Shown: in pieces, positions 20,746-32,989 of the stretch | Layout of the letters: the number at the start of each line of letters is the position of its first letter | Numbering within the stretch: position 1 is the first letter of the stretch | Source of the DNA: Apricaphanius iberus | Lineage: Eukaryota; Chordata; Actinopteri; Cyprinodontiformes; Aphaniidae | NCBI GenBank assembly: GCA_028564705.1 | Contig: JAPXFQ010000379.1 | Span: 278,168-342,167 of the forward strand | DNA: 64,000 nucleotides | Direction of reading: 5' to 3' | The notes under the pieces: model-generated | What the model was told of the DNA's origin: nothing | What the model saw: only the letters and a program-made list of their open reading frames with translations | Databases searched by the model: none | Translations under genes and position numbers: made by a program

Positions 20746-22004
20746 TCAAACAGTCTCTAATAGCAAAACCAGTTTCTGCACTGGGCGTTCAACAACAGAT
20801 GATTTACTGGAACATTGTCCTTTTCCAATGTTCGATAGATACTCCTTTTTCCAACGTGACCAAAACTGTTCTGACAAGTACTGCACTTGTCTCCACCTTT
20901 TGCGTGCATATATGTCCTCTTTGATGAATTTACCTGGAGGTGGCAGGGCTGACTTTGACTTCATCATAAGCAGGTGATTTGGCGTCAAAGGCTCTGGACT
21001 ATTTGGGTCACATAGGTTGTCCACTGTAAATGGTAAATGGACTGAATTTGGTTTTTGGTTGAGTTAATGTTGTCATAGTTGAAGTCATGCAAACAAGTAG
21101 GGTGTTTTTTCTTGCACATATCACACACAAGTCTGTAACGACAATCCTTGGCCCCATGTCCAGGTTTTAGACACCCGTAACAGAGTTTTTGCTCCTTTAT
21201 GTATTTCCTTCGTTCTTCAAGTGATTTTCCTTTAAACTGTGGGCAAAGATGAAGTTTGTGTCCATTTCCTTGACAAAGCATGCATGGTGGTTTAACATTT
21301 GACCTTTGTTTTGTGTTTTCAGTCTCTGTTGCCACCTGCGTATGAAGAACACTGGAGGTGGGCCTTTTTTCCTTTTGGTAGCTTTTAGCAGTGACTGTAG
21401 TGAAGTCTGGAGAGTGGAGAGCTTGAAATTATGTGATTGGGTTACACACAATCTCTGCTTCAGAAGACATGAACTCAGAAAAGTGCCTTAGACTTGGAAA
21501 TTTTCCACTTTCTTTCATGAACTGAGTGGCTTGACGATTCCACCTTGAAGCTGCCCAATTTGGTAACTTCTGAACAAGTTTTTGGTTCTCCTGACAGTCG
21601 TTCAGGATGTTTAAGCCTTCAATGTAAGGCATAGCCTCATGACATGTTTGAATGAAATCAGCAAATGCCCTAAATCCTTTAGAGTCATTTGTTTGTATCT
21701 TTGGCCATTTTGCTAGCTTTTCTCTGAATGCTTTCTGAACAATTAATGGGTGTCCATACCTTTGGTTGTGGCGTGCCCATGCATCCTTGTAAGCTTCACT
21801 GTCATTTCTGTAGAAGATGCCATCAAGCGTTTGTCGAGCTGGACCTCCTACGTATTTCTTCAAGTAGTGCAGTTTGTCAGCAGGTGAGATGCTCCTTTTA
21901 TCAATGAGGGCAGTGAATGAAGCTTTCCACTCAATGAATTGTATTGGATCACCTGTGAATTTTTCTGGTTCAGTTGCTATGATTTTTGAGTTGTCCCAGT
22001 CCAT
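20746..22004 (-). pseudogene. BEL/Pao retrotransposon, gag joined to integrase C-terminus by deletion
   Basis: Reading from 22004 down, MDWDNSKIIATEPEKFTGD begins a ~190-aa gag region of the BEL/Pao (DUF1759-like) type. A frameshift near 21432 leads to a zinc-knuckle region (CMLCQGNGHKLHLC, CYGCLKPGHGAKDC, CDMCKKKHPTC) at about 21270-21100. Near 21030 the sequence jumps to [20 protein letters not shown] and [20 protein letters not shown], the C-terminal segment of Pao integrase polyproteins. It ends in [11 protein letters not shown]. Protease, RT, RNase H and the integrase core are gone, so the element is dead. A 20-bp scrap identical to the tail of a local SINE lies at the junction (21027-21046). 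Confidence 0.82.
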
Positions 22005-22069
22005 GATGGATCAAAGAAGCAGTAGAAAGAAGAAAACACACACTGTCAACCATGAACAGAGATGAGGGA

Positions 22070-25000
22070 GTCTACACACCTTAGACCATGCATGGGACGC
22101 AGTGCTCTGGAATATCACTGGCAGTAGGGGACGACATTGTCCCCTACTGCCCAAACATAAACAGCGGAAGACGCCACAATAACACCACACTCAAAAAAAT
22201 TTGGAGTGACATTTACTTAAAAAAAGGTAGGCAACTTTTTCAACACAGAAAGTTCTTGTAATGTTTACTCAGGCTATTTCTAAGTAAAATTTACTTACTA
22301 GAACCACTTATTTTATGTGAAAAATACACAGGTAAATTGCACTGGCAATACTCATCTATAGATTGTAACTTTCACTCAGATTACCAGTGTATCCAATTAC
22401 AAAACCCAAGTGAACATTGCTGATATATCTTTGTGTTTCTTACTCATCTTTTCTTTGTTATATTCTATGTAATTATAAAGTAATATTTATTATGAATGTA
22501 CTAGTTAATATTAATCAAATTAAGTAAATATTTTTACTATTCTATTAAATAATTCAATATTTTTACTAAACAAATATTTTGCAGCTTAAAGGACACTTTT
22601 ATTTCACTGTTGAAATGGTATAGACGTATTTAAAATATCTACATAACATTATAACCAAAAAAACATGGCCATAGAACTTCTTGCTAGAACATTTCGAAAC
22701 GGTGCATTTAAACATATACACAGAGTCCATACATCAAGGGAGTTCAGAGACTGTTATAAAACAAAAACAAAAAAGCGGTGTGGAATTTGAAAAATGAAAA
22801 GTGGAATAACAGAGCACCAACTGACTTTAGGACTGACATTCCAGCATACAAAGGAATACAGACAAGAGTCAATGTCTAGTGCATGTCATAATCTGTGGGT
22901 TCAGAAAATGTCTCTGCCCAGTGAGGGTTCTGCCTCATCACTGGACCTGCAAATTAATTTTTCGGAACATAACAGTACTCCTATCACAAAATGAACCAGG
23001 CAAGGACAGGAATTCCCCCACACAAGAGTAATATTTTGAGAAATTATTGTATTGGAGTCTATGGGGAGTGTTGTATACACTGATTGAGAAATTCATGTGC
23101 ATAATTTAATTGTGGCCCCAGTGACAGGATCAGGAGAACAGTTTCAGCCAACACAGAAACTGACCACAATAAAGGACAAGTTCGGTATTTTACGGTATTT
23201 TACACTTAAAGCCCTGTTTTCGGATTGTTTATGATGAAATCGAACGATTTTGATTGAAATTTGGACAGATGTTACTGGCCCAAGCTTTTTTGGCTTCTGT
23301 GGTAGCACACCCCCACCCCCCACTACCTCCACAATGGCTGCAAAGGAATAGTTCTTCTTAAAACGCATTAAACTTACGATTACAAAGACGTGAAACTCGC
23401 CGAGTTATCAGGGGTGTTCCCTGATATGTTCACACGAAAATTACTGCAAAAGATGCTTTCCAACAGTTTTTATGTATTGTATTGTATTGTATTAGATGTG
23501 CTGTGATGTACGGTATTAGTCAGCTGCTATTCTATTCAATTATTCAAGCTCTAAGTGGAAGAATGTACGGGTGTGACGCGTTTGGAAAAATCAGTCCACA
23601 GTTTTAAAACCAATGGTAAAAGTATAGATGCTGTCTTACGCCAAGTCTGAGCAAAAATATTAAGAATATCAATATTACAGAGGAAAAAGCTCATAGAGCT
23701 TCTTTAACTTTTAGGACTAAATGCCTAAAGTCTACTTTAATTCTCAAGTATCTGTTGTGTAAACCTCAGTCCACCTTGCCTACATGGAAGCTTGAAGTAT
23801 TTGTTTGTGAATGAATGTGATTAGTTGATTAGTTGATAACTAAAAATGATTCAGTTGACGCCTGCATTTTTCTCGCTAATCTTGTAGATTACTTTTTAAA
23901 ATAACCCACATTGCAAAAATCTGTTCTCGTCAATACTGATCAAATGAGCCACAAAATTTGTTTTGGTAGATAAAAGCTGTCCTCAAATGGAAAATTTCTT
24001 GGCAATCCAGTTAAGAGAAATGACGTGAACCAAACCTTTTCTGTTTACAATCTACATAGACAATGGGGTGACGGGACAGTGTCTTTGTGAAAATCAATTG
24101 CAACTGTGACACTAAGATCATGATTACCTTGACTGTTGATTTAGCATTATACCAGTCTAAAACACATTGGATGCTTGGATTAGAAGAATTCTTGCAGAGC
24201 AAATATGTAAATCCACAAATTCATGAGGATATATATGTTCAATAGGTAGAAACTCTACCTGGATCATCTGTTCAGTGATTACGTTTGTATATAATTTTAC
24301 TAGATTCAGGGGTAACGTTGAATGTGTTTTTTTGGTTATTTACAGCGTCAATGGCATTTATTTAGAAAATAACCACAACATCAAATTAATATGAGGAACC
24401 ATTGAATATTAATTACCCTTCCAAGCCCGGAGTTATCCTCTCTTCTTGAGAAACAGTGCATAACCCACATTTATTTCAAAATCAAAGAAAGCTTTATCTT
24501 TACCTTTGGGTTAGAGAGCAAATCTCAGTATCTTCCCTGGAAAACACTTTCAGTTAATCTAAAACCAGATCTTTTTTCTGTTAACAGGTACATGTGCTGT
24601 GTCACTGGAGGTCTTTACATCATATTTGTCAGACCCTAAAACATTTTGTCACATGTTGAGGAAAGTGTGATGTGTTTGGCTGAACAAGAAAAAGATGCCA
24701 TTGTCTAGTTTCTATGTTTGGACTTGGAAATGAGGAAAAACACAAAACTATTGTATAAGGAGAAAATGGCTATTAAACTGGATGTAGATACCTCTAATTA
24801 AATGATTTATTTACGCTTTAAAGCGTAAGCAAGGATATAAATCTGCTAAGCAATGCTAGTGAAAACGTGATAACCTCTTGTCACAAATATTGAAAACAAA
24901 CCATCCATTTGCCGGTATATTGATAGATGGGCTAAGAGAGGCTATGATATGCATACTCAGAGAAGTCTCACCTTCCCCATTCATTAAATCATCTTCTGTC

Positions 25001-25860
25001 CTTTCTGCACCCTCTGCTAGACACACCTTGGGTTATTTTATACAAATCGATGCAAATCTTCTGGCTTACAAACACATCGTCATGAATATTCCCGTCATGT
25101 CCAAACTGGTGAACCTTCAGGACCTTCCTCAGAGGACACCCAGGATGCCATTTAGGAGCCTATCAAATCCTAGCCCAGGGGTCACAGTTTATTGTGATGC
25201 AGGACATATTTTTTATTACCATCCGCAAAGGCAGAGCAGAATGACAAACGCCTATTGGTACTGCCAAAGTATTGTTACGTTTTCTGATGTTAAAATGTAG
25301 AGATTTAGCCAAGCTCATGTCAGAATGAAAGAGGAGAAAGAAAGCAAAAATATTTTTGTTTTTATTTTCTAAAACAAACAATTTAATGAAACATTTTATT
25401 TTTTTATTTACAAGCAGGTAAGAATAAGTTATGCTGCACCTTAAAAGTAATATTAAAAACTGACCAAATAAGCTGAATCTGTTCTAAAACGTTACTGTTA
25501 CATAAACAAAGGAAATACACATTTATACTTTAAAATTAAACTAAGTATAACATTTCCTCCCTCTGAAATCCCTCTACAGAAAATGCCCACAAACCTTTGA
25601 ACCAGATGCAGCAGTTGTTTTTATAGACACCTGACATGGTCAGCCTCCTTATGCGACACCTCTAGTCTTTGAGATGCAGCTGTTGGTTCAGACAGCATGA
25701 GGAGTTTCACTTTTCTCATGAATCACACAACAGGAGACTTTTCTTGCAGGCATAACACAGGGAAGGACTTGCAAGGGAGTATGTGCACAGAGGACCCAGA
25801 AGGTGGCACTTGATGGAATGTCAAGAAGCAGTTATAGTCACTGGGCCTGATTTATCAATG
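22070..25860. other. AT-rich interval, no gene recognised
   Basis: Only short open frames without recognisable domains occur. The longest (24878-25300, plus) has no domain, no splice context and no homolog I know. Around 22190-22340 there is a block with ACACTCAAAAAAATTTGG that looks like an old interspersed repeat, and (TATTG)n occurs at 23472-23492. A host regulatory or intronic role cannot be judged from sequence alone. Confidence 0.4.
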
Positions 25861-25864
25861 GTTT

Positions 25865-26160
25865 GCCCTTGTTGAAATGGGAACAAACCTCTCAGCGGCC
25901 GTAAAAAAAGCAGCAGCTTTTCTGCCTGATTTGCGAGAACAATTCGCGCTACAGATGCGATGGAAAATTCGCGCTGCTTTTTATGTGGTACATTTTGTGC
26001 ATTCGCGCTCATGGCGTCTATCGCTCGAGTTGGAAAAATCTGAACTCCAGCGTCAAATCGCGCCGCGACAATCAATCAGGGGACAGAGTTTCAGTGATAC
26101 TGTGACTGTCATGGAGTCACAGCCTCAGCAGGACATCGATAAATACTGTTAAACACCGTG
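25865..26160. other. CpG-rich patch, possible transposon remnant
   Basis: A stretch unusually rich in TTCGCG/CGCGCT for its surroundings contains a short frame ending ESQPQQDIDKYC. A second CpG-rich block with TTCACGCGTGAAAATACC follows near 26425. Together they look like parts of a decayed DNA transposon or its non-autonomous derivative, but no ends were found. Confidence 0.35.
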
Positions 26161-26280
26161 GCCACTCACCCCGAGCTACACGACACAAGCAGTTTTCAAT
26201 ACAGAAAAAAAAAAAATATTTAGACAGGAATGCTCTTAAGAGGTTTGTGGGTGGCTCTTAAAAGAGCCGTTGTTGTTGTC

Positions 26281-26440
26281 TTCCGTCAGCTCGGTCCATA
26301 ATCCACCGCCAGCTGCACTGTAGCCCCAGCTCCGCTGAAGCCCGGGCCGAACACGCTGTCCTCCGTCAGCTCGGTCCATTATCCACCGCAGATGCACTCT
26401 GGCCCCAGCTCCGCTGAAGGCCCGTTCACGCGTGAAAATA
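26281..26440. repeat. 80-bp tandem duplication
   Basis: The unit starting TCCGTCAGCTCGGTCCAT at about 26282 recurs at about 26362 with few changes, both continuing to CCCCAGCTCCGCTGAAG. Exactly two units are visible. Confidence 0.75.
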
Positions 26441-27016
26441 CCATATTTGAAGCGCGATCAGTTCGCGTTGTACATGCTTCAAGGTTCGAATGTGAATGCG
26501 AACAGCTAGGCGTGTGTCTCGCTTTATTGTCGCTCCTATCGCGTTCAGTGTGGACACACCATAAGGATTTTAAACTTGCCCTCTATCCTGTCAACCAACC
26601 CGAATGTAACAAGTACTATGTGCCATGTGCTGAGTAGCTGAATGTGACCAGGAAAGTTGGACCGCCCAGCTCCTGGAGGAAATGTAAACGCCCAAAAGCT
26701 TATAATTAAAGGCTGCTGCTATGAAAAGATTCTTGTACAATCTGGGAAGCTTGACTTAACAGATCGTTCCAGACATGTGCCAAACTTCAACCTTGGTTGT
26801 TGGTGTGAATTATTTCTCCTCTATTGTTTGATCTTTAAGGTCCACGAACCAGGAGCAGAGACAGCGGACTGGGTCCTCATTTATGTTGTGAACACCTGGG
26901 GTAGCTCTGGGAGCTAATTTAACTATTCTCTGCAACAGATGCGTACCAATATCCGAAGCCGGTTCTGACATAAACGGTAGTAACCAGACCAAAAAGCAAC
27001 ACACATTTTGGAATGT

Positions 27017-27117
27017 TTGTATAATTATATTGAAATGATTTTTGTTGTAAAGTGCCTTGAGATGACATTTGTTGTGAATTGGCGCTATGTGAATAAAAGT
27101 GAATTTAATTGAATTTC
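27017..27117 (+). mobile_element. L2-type LINE 3' tail fragment
   Basis: GGAATGTTTGTATAATTATA, TTGTAAAGTGCCTTGAGATG and TGAATTGGCGCTATGTGAAT end in TTTAATTGAATTT. This is only the last ~100 bp of the family. Confidence 0.75.
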
Positions 27118-27417
27118 GATGCCTTATTTCGGTTCTTTTTTTTTTACCAGAGCTGTCAAACACTATGGATTCTGGGTATGCCATAGAGCGATGCCCTATA
27201 TCACCAGAAAAGATAAACATGGCTATCTTTTTGCAAAGAAACGGATAAAAGTTAGGTCTCTCAAAATGAACACATTTATGCTGGTTAATTAATTCCTATA
27301 AATAAAAAAAAATTTATGCAATAAAAGCATATACAGAACTTTGCCTTGCTTAAAATTCAGCCCGCACCACATCAGTTCTTCCTAACCAGTCAAACTATGG
27401 ATTGTTGTGCATCAGGA

Positions 27418-27440
27418 TGTGTGTGTGTGTGTGTGTGTAA
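27418..27440. repeat. (TG)n microsatellite
   Basis: Ten to eleven TG dinucleotides lie immediately before a repeat-like ATGAATGAACTTTATTGTCA segment (27455-27485), which resembles the 3' end of a fish RTE-type LINE. Confidence 0.7.
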
Positions 27441-27489
27441 ATGACATGTGAGTATGAATAAATGAATGAACTTTATTGTCAGTGAACCC

Positions 27490-28480
27490 AATGAGCAATG
27501 ACATTAAGTTTACAGTACAACCTGTCCAAGATCATAACAAACAAACAAATAATACAAATACATCTAGGTCACAGAAGGGCTTGCAACCACCATCGGGCAG
27601 TGCTCCCATGTATGCAGTATAAAAGGGTATACAGAATTCTGGGAAACAGCAAGGCACGGTCAGAAGCAGGTGGTGTGAGTGTATGTATGATGTATTTATG
27701 TGTGCATCAGTAAGTGTGGAACGAGTGTAAGGAGTACGTGAAGGTGCATCTGTTTACAATCCTGACACAGGGTTTTTTACTGCGAGCTGGTTGAAGGTCA
27801 GGTTTATTAATTATAAAGTCAATGAATAGTGTGTTGTTGTGCCATATAACATAATGTTATACCATTTAAACGATAGTGGCCTATAATGTGACACCACATA
27901 ACAGGGAAACTTTGTCTTTTAGCTTCCCAGTAGCTAGATCCTGCACCATGCACCAGCCATGAGCCCAAAAATCCAGAGTGGAAAGGTAGGATTAGGCTAC
28001 TCACTGAGTGAAAAACTGAATATTATTAGAATTAATATAATGAAGAGAATGGTGTAGACCTGCCATATATGAAATGTGCCCTTAGATGCTAGATGATTCA
28101 GCACTACATTAATGAATCTGACCTAAATTGATCAGAAAACTTTGTAAAAGGGAGAGATTTGTGCTGAGAATCATGACCATTGTCATAATGTGATTTAGTA
28201 TCAGAATCTGAGCCAGGAGCCAGTCGTGATGAGGGGGTTGCTTCTGTCAGTATGAAAGAAAGAGGTGAGCTGCTGTAACAGGACGTGTGAACAAACAAGC
28301 ATTAGTTCCAGCATAACCACTTTCTATGCCCAAACAATAGTAGTGACCCATGTATTTACATTGAAAGGGAATATGATTGAAGTCATAAGAAATAAGCCTG
28401 CATATTTTGTCATTGAAAATATCTTATTTGGTTAAGTCAAAAAGTGTTTTCCATTTCAAATGTGCAAACGTTTTTCAGAC
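27490..28480. other. Interval with nothing recognised
   Basis: Short frames only. No domain, repeat pair or RNA gene is visible. Confidence 0.35.
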
Positions 28481-28486
28481 TATTAT

Positions 28487-29046
28487 TTTTATTACAGGCG
28501 AGTCTAGGGAAACTGGAGGATGTGTGACAGGGAGAGCAGAGTCTATCCAGGGACTGATTACAGCAGCTCATCCACAGAACCCTGAAACACAAGTTAAGAC
28601 AGAAGAAGATGAGTCAGTTGCCAGTTTAGCTTTCTTGTCTTGCCCTCAGTCACAGGATATATGTAAATTTTTTTCATGCCATCCTCATTAACCTCTAATA
28701 TCACCATACCAAAAGTTTTCAATAACAAATCTGGAACCAACCGCAAGTGGCTGACTTACTGTGAAAAAAATCAGTCTCTGTACTGTTCTGTTTGTCTGGC
28801 ATTTGCACCTGTTGTTAGTGACTGCCCATTCGTAAAGGGAGGCATGAAAGACTGGAAACACATTCACCAAAGGATAGAGGAACATGAAAAAAGTAAGAAA
28901 CACAGAGATAGTCAAGATGCATTCTTTCTAAATGTACAAAAGGCAGATGTAAAAAGCCTGTTGACTGGCAACCAAATATGATTGCGTGCTGAGCAAGTGA
29001 AACAGAAACGTCAGGTCATGGAGCATATAGTGGATGTTATGTCTGT
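28487..29046 (+). pseudogene. hAT transposase N-terminal remnant with TTF-type zinc finger
   Basis: The frame at 28676-28981 reads ITIPKVFNNKSGTNRKWLTY, then CSVCLAFAP and HIHQRIEEHEKSKKHRD. This is the TTF-type zinc-binding domain at the start of ZMYM1-like hAT transposases. A stop at about 28979 is followed in register by LRAEQVKQKRQVMEHIV, which matches the start of the remnant at 41950-40215 on the other strand. An acceptor-like TTTTTATTACAG precedes the upstream part at 28497. The similarity stops at 29046, where an L2 LINE begins. Confidence 0.75.
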
Positions 29047-31125
29047 ACCGTTCTGATCCTGTTGAACTTTCGGAATTATCACAAATATTAGCTTAATATA
29101 AACCCTCAACTTGTATGTTAGACCCAATACCAACCAAATTATTTAAGGAAGTGTAACCTCTGGTTACTGGCCCTATTCTAGACGTGATGAATCTATCTTT
29201 AATAAATGGATATGTGCCTCAGGAATTTAAGGTTGCTGTAATTAAAACTTTATTTAAGAAACCCTCCCTGGATCAAGATGATTTAGCTAACTACAGACCT
29301 ATATCTAACCTTCCTTTCTTACCCAAAATTCTTGAGAAAATAATTGCTAATCAAGTATGTGAGCATCTAAACAGCAACAACCTGTTTGAATAATTTCATT
29401 CAGGTTTTAGAGCTCATCATAGCACTGAAACAGCACTGGTAAAAGTTACTAATTATATTTTAATGGCCTCAGATAATGGATTTGTGACTGTTCTGGTCGT
29501 GTTAGATCTCAGTGCTGCTTTTGACACAGTCAATCATGATATTCTCTTAGAAAGGCTTCAACATGTTGTATGGATCAAGGGAACAGCACTAGGCTGGTTT
29601 AAATCATATTCATATTCATGACTCTGAATTTTCTACTTTAAATTCAGACAAGACAGAAGTTGTTGTCTTTGGACCAGAACCTTTCAAAAGGAAATTGCTA
29701 AATCCATCACTTCATCTGGATGGCATTAATTTGGCCTCTGGTAATAATGTAAAGAACCTCTGTGTAATTTTTGACCAAGACATGACATTTAAATCTCATA
29801 TTAAACAAGTTTCTAACATTTCTTTCTTTCATTCTTTTCTTTCTTTCTTACATCCTGTCCAGGAGTGATGCAGAGAAACTAGTCCATGCATTTGTTACTT
29901 CAAGGCTGGACTACTGTAATTCCTTATTATCAGGAAGTCCACAAAATGCAATTAAAAGCCTTCAGTTGATCCAAAATGCTGCAGCAAGAGTTCTGATGAA
30001 TATTAAAAAGAGAGTTTTCCTGTTTTGGCTCCTCTCCATTGGCTCCCTGTTAAATCCAGAATAGAGTTTAAGATCCTCCTCCTTACTTATGGACTGAAAT
30101 GGTAAATGGACTGAACTTATATAGCGCTTTTCTAGTATTACTGACCACTCAAAGCGCTTTACATTGAAGCCACATTCACCCATTCACACTCACATTCACA
30201 CACCGATAGCCAACATGGCTCGGTAGGACGATGTAGAATTTGGGGGTTTAGTGCCTTGCCCAGGAGCACATCCACATGTGACTGGAGTACCACTGTCTAC
30301 CACTGAGCCACAGTTGCCCCGATATAAATCCCTTAATAATCAAGCTCCATCGTACATGAGAGATCTGATTGTTCCATATGTTCCTAACAGAGAACTTCGT
30401 TCTCAGAATGCAGGTCTACTTGTAGTTCCTAGGATTTCTAAAAGTAGAATAGGAGGCAGATCTTTTAGTTTTCAGTCTCCTCTCCCGTGGAACCAGCTCC
30501 CAGTTTTAGTCCATAAGGCAGATACTCTGTCTGTTTTTAAGACTAGGCTTAAAACCTTCCTTTTTGATAAAGCTTATACTTAGTGGCTTAGGTTATCCTG
30601 AGCTGTTTTTGTAGTTATGCCGGTATTGTGATTGTAAACCCAGTTTTCTCTCAGTATTTTCTCCTCATAGAAGCTCCACATGGTCTGGTACCCTGCTCAA
30701 CTACAATGACCCCTGCTGGATGGGGAATATCAGTCCAGATGATGCTCAAAGTCACCGAGCATCCTCGATGCTGTCTCTTCTCTGTCTTCTCAGACCCCCA
30801 GACGGTCGTGGCAGATGACCACTTGTACTGAGCGAGGTTTCTTCCTGTTAAAGGAGAGTTTTTCCTCTCCATTGTCGCTACATGCTTGCTCAGTATGAGG
30901 GATTGTTGAGGAATTGCTGTGGTTGGAGTCTGCGTGATCCGGGCGCAACCTCCCGTCGATGACTCATCGCAATCTGCTGGGATTCCATTACATAGAAAAC
31001 TTTTAACTGATTGGAATGTTTGTGTAATTGTATTGAAACGACTTTTGTTGTAAAGTGCCTTTAGATGACATTTGTTGTGAATTGGTGCTTTATAAATAAA
31101 ACTGAATTGAATTGAATCGAATTTT
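29047..31125 (+). pseudogene. L2-type LINE, internally deleted, holding a SINE
   Basis: From 29180 the frame reads NGYVPQEFKVAVIKTLFKKP and NYRPISNLPFLPKILEKII, then after a stop FHSGFRAHHSTETALVKV and LVVLDLSAAFDTVNHDILLE. The catalytic YADD segment is deleted near 29625, where the frame jumps to LNSDKTEVVVFGPEPF and NNVKNLCVIFDQDMTFKSHI. C-terminal RT sequence continues to 30580 (NQAPSYMRDLIVPYVPNREL). The 3' UTR with GCTTGCTCAGTATGAGGG follows, and a GAATTGAATTGAA tail ends near 31125. A SINE in reverse orientation splits it at 30099-30320. It is dead by deletion and stops. Confidence 0.85.
30099..30320 (-). mobile_element. tRNA-derived SINE with deleted B box
   Basis: On the minus strand it starts GGGGCAACTGTGGCTCAGTG, the A-box end of the SINE seen complete at 39380. 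It ends with CGCTATATAAGTTCAGTCC and the TTTACCATTT tail. About 35-40 bp of the tRNA-like head, including the B box, are missing compared with the 39-kb copy. Confidence 0.8.
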
Positions 31126-31188
31126 CGATGAGACATTGAAGCACTGAACGAACATGAGTTTTATGGTCTTCTAGGTTCTGTGAAAAAA

Positions 31189-32800
31189 TCAGAATATCAT
31201 CCAGGTAAACAAACACCAACCTGTGTAGGAAATCTCTGAGAACATCATTGACCAGATTTTGAAAGACGGCAGGAACGTTGAAAAAACAAAAGGCATGACT
31301 AAGTATTCAAAGTGGCCGATATGTCTCTTGAAAGCTGTTTTCCATTTGTCGCCTTCTCTTTTACGAACCAGGTGGTAGGCATTTTGGAGATCGAGCTTCG
31401 AAAAAAGGTTGAAAAGAGTGCCATCCTTCTTTGAAACAAAGAAAAAGCCAGCGCCGAGGGGTGAAGATAAATGTCTAATTATTCCAGTGTCTAATGAATC
31501 TTGAATGTATCTTTCCATCGCCTCTTGTTCCTTTACAGATAGGTTGTAAAGACCTCCTGAGGGAAGTGGAGCACCGGGTAGAAAATCTGTGGAACAAGAT
31601 TAGGGTCTATGTGGTGGCGAAGATAAGGCCAGATCCTTCCTCAATACTTGGCCTAGGTCGTGGTAATCGGGAGGAACCTTGGAAAGATCCGGATATGGCT
31701 ATGTGTTTTCTTCGGGGGGTTTCTTATCAGGAAGGTCAGATTGTAAACAGTTCTTTAGGCACTGAGCGCTCCAGGTCTCTATTCTAGAGTTGGACCAATT
31801 GATATGAGGGTTGTGATGAGAGAGCCACGGGTAACCAAGAACCAATTAATTTTCTTTGTTGCGATAAACAAAAAAACTGAATTACCTTGTGATGGTTACC
31901 TGAGACGACCAAGGAAAGGGGGAACGTTTGATAGAGAATAGGAGCCATACTAATACCATGAACGTTTTGAGGCGGATCTAGTTTGACGAGAGGAACATTG
32001 CATTTCTTAACCCAATCTGGGTGAATGAGGTTCTGTTCGGATCCTGAATCAATTAGCGCTGAGTATAAAATGGGAATCTTGGAAGATGAGTAAAGGGTAG
32101 CAGGGAGCGTTAATCTATGTTTATTGAAACTACCCTCCAGGACCCCAATTTTAACTGTCGGGTGCTCTCGGACAGGGCAAACAGCAATGTAGTAATGAGG
32201 TGACCCACAGTATAAGCAGCATCCTGAAGACATGAGTCTCTGTGGCTCTTGTGGAGTTAATTTAGCTTCTCCTATTTGCATTGGCTCTTGCGAAGGATCT
32301 GTGGGGACCTGGGAGGACTTTGGGTTCGGATGATTCAACAGGTCTTACGGGTCTGTTATGCATTCTTTCACTTAGCCGTTGATCCAATCTTATAGCTAAG
32401 GCAATTAGTTGTAGAGCATTGTAAAATGTCCCTCTAAGCGCTGGGTCGTTCCACCCTGACTCAGCTGCTAGGCTAGGGTACGAAACTCTACCGCAAAGTC
32501 TGCTACTGATTTATTTCCTTGTTTCAGCGACCAAAGTTTCCTAGCAACAACTTCAAAATTCTTAACAGGGGCGAAAGTTAATTTAAAGTCCTCCAGGAAT
32601 TCCTCAAAGGGAGTATTCCGAATAGAGGCCTTATCATAAAAGGCTTCAGCCCATTTTAGAGCTCGGTCTCTAAGTAATCCAATAATCTAATTGATCTTAT
32701 TTGCATCTGAATCAAAAACCTGAGGGGAACGAGAGAACACTAGTTCGCACTGAATGAGAAAACCTCTGCATTTGCCTAAATCTCTGGAAAATGTTTCCTG
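31189..32800 (-). pseudogene. Ty3/gypsy retrotransposon remnant (gag end, protease, RT part)
   Basis: On the minus strand, 32338-31784 carries one zinc knuckle (CLYCGSPHYYIAVC) and an aspartic protease loop (ALIDSGSEQNLI). A disrupted linker follows. Then 31518-31189 reads [53 protein letters not shown] and HFEYLVMPF. This is the start of gypsy RT, including the first catalytic Asp in KLDL. Part of the RT between KKDGTL and FSKLDL (the DYRGLN region) is deleted, and it ends before the YLDD motif. Gag-like sequence upstream to about 32800 is degraded. A likely LTR begins at 33586. Confidence 0.8.
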
Positions 32801-32989
32801 GGGCGGTGACGTCACCTCCCGGAAGTAGCCGCATGATATGCTAAATTATGTTTGAAAGAGAGGTCGATCTTGAGTTGATTTATTCTGTTTTCCAAATCCC
32901 AAATTATTTTAACCAGATTGCCAACAGAAACGGTGAGTGTTGTTTGTTGGACTACTGCTTCCTGGATTACACTTTTGGTGACAGAGTTA

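Noticed and set aside
24878..25300. 140-codon frame as a possible host gene
   Set aside because: No domain, splice signal or compositional support. It is open by chance in AT-rich DNA as far as I can judge.
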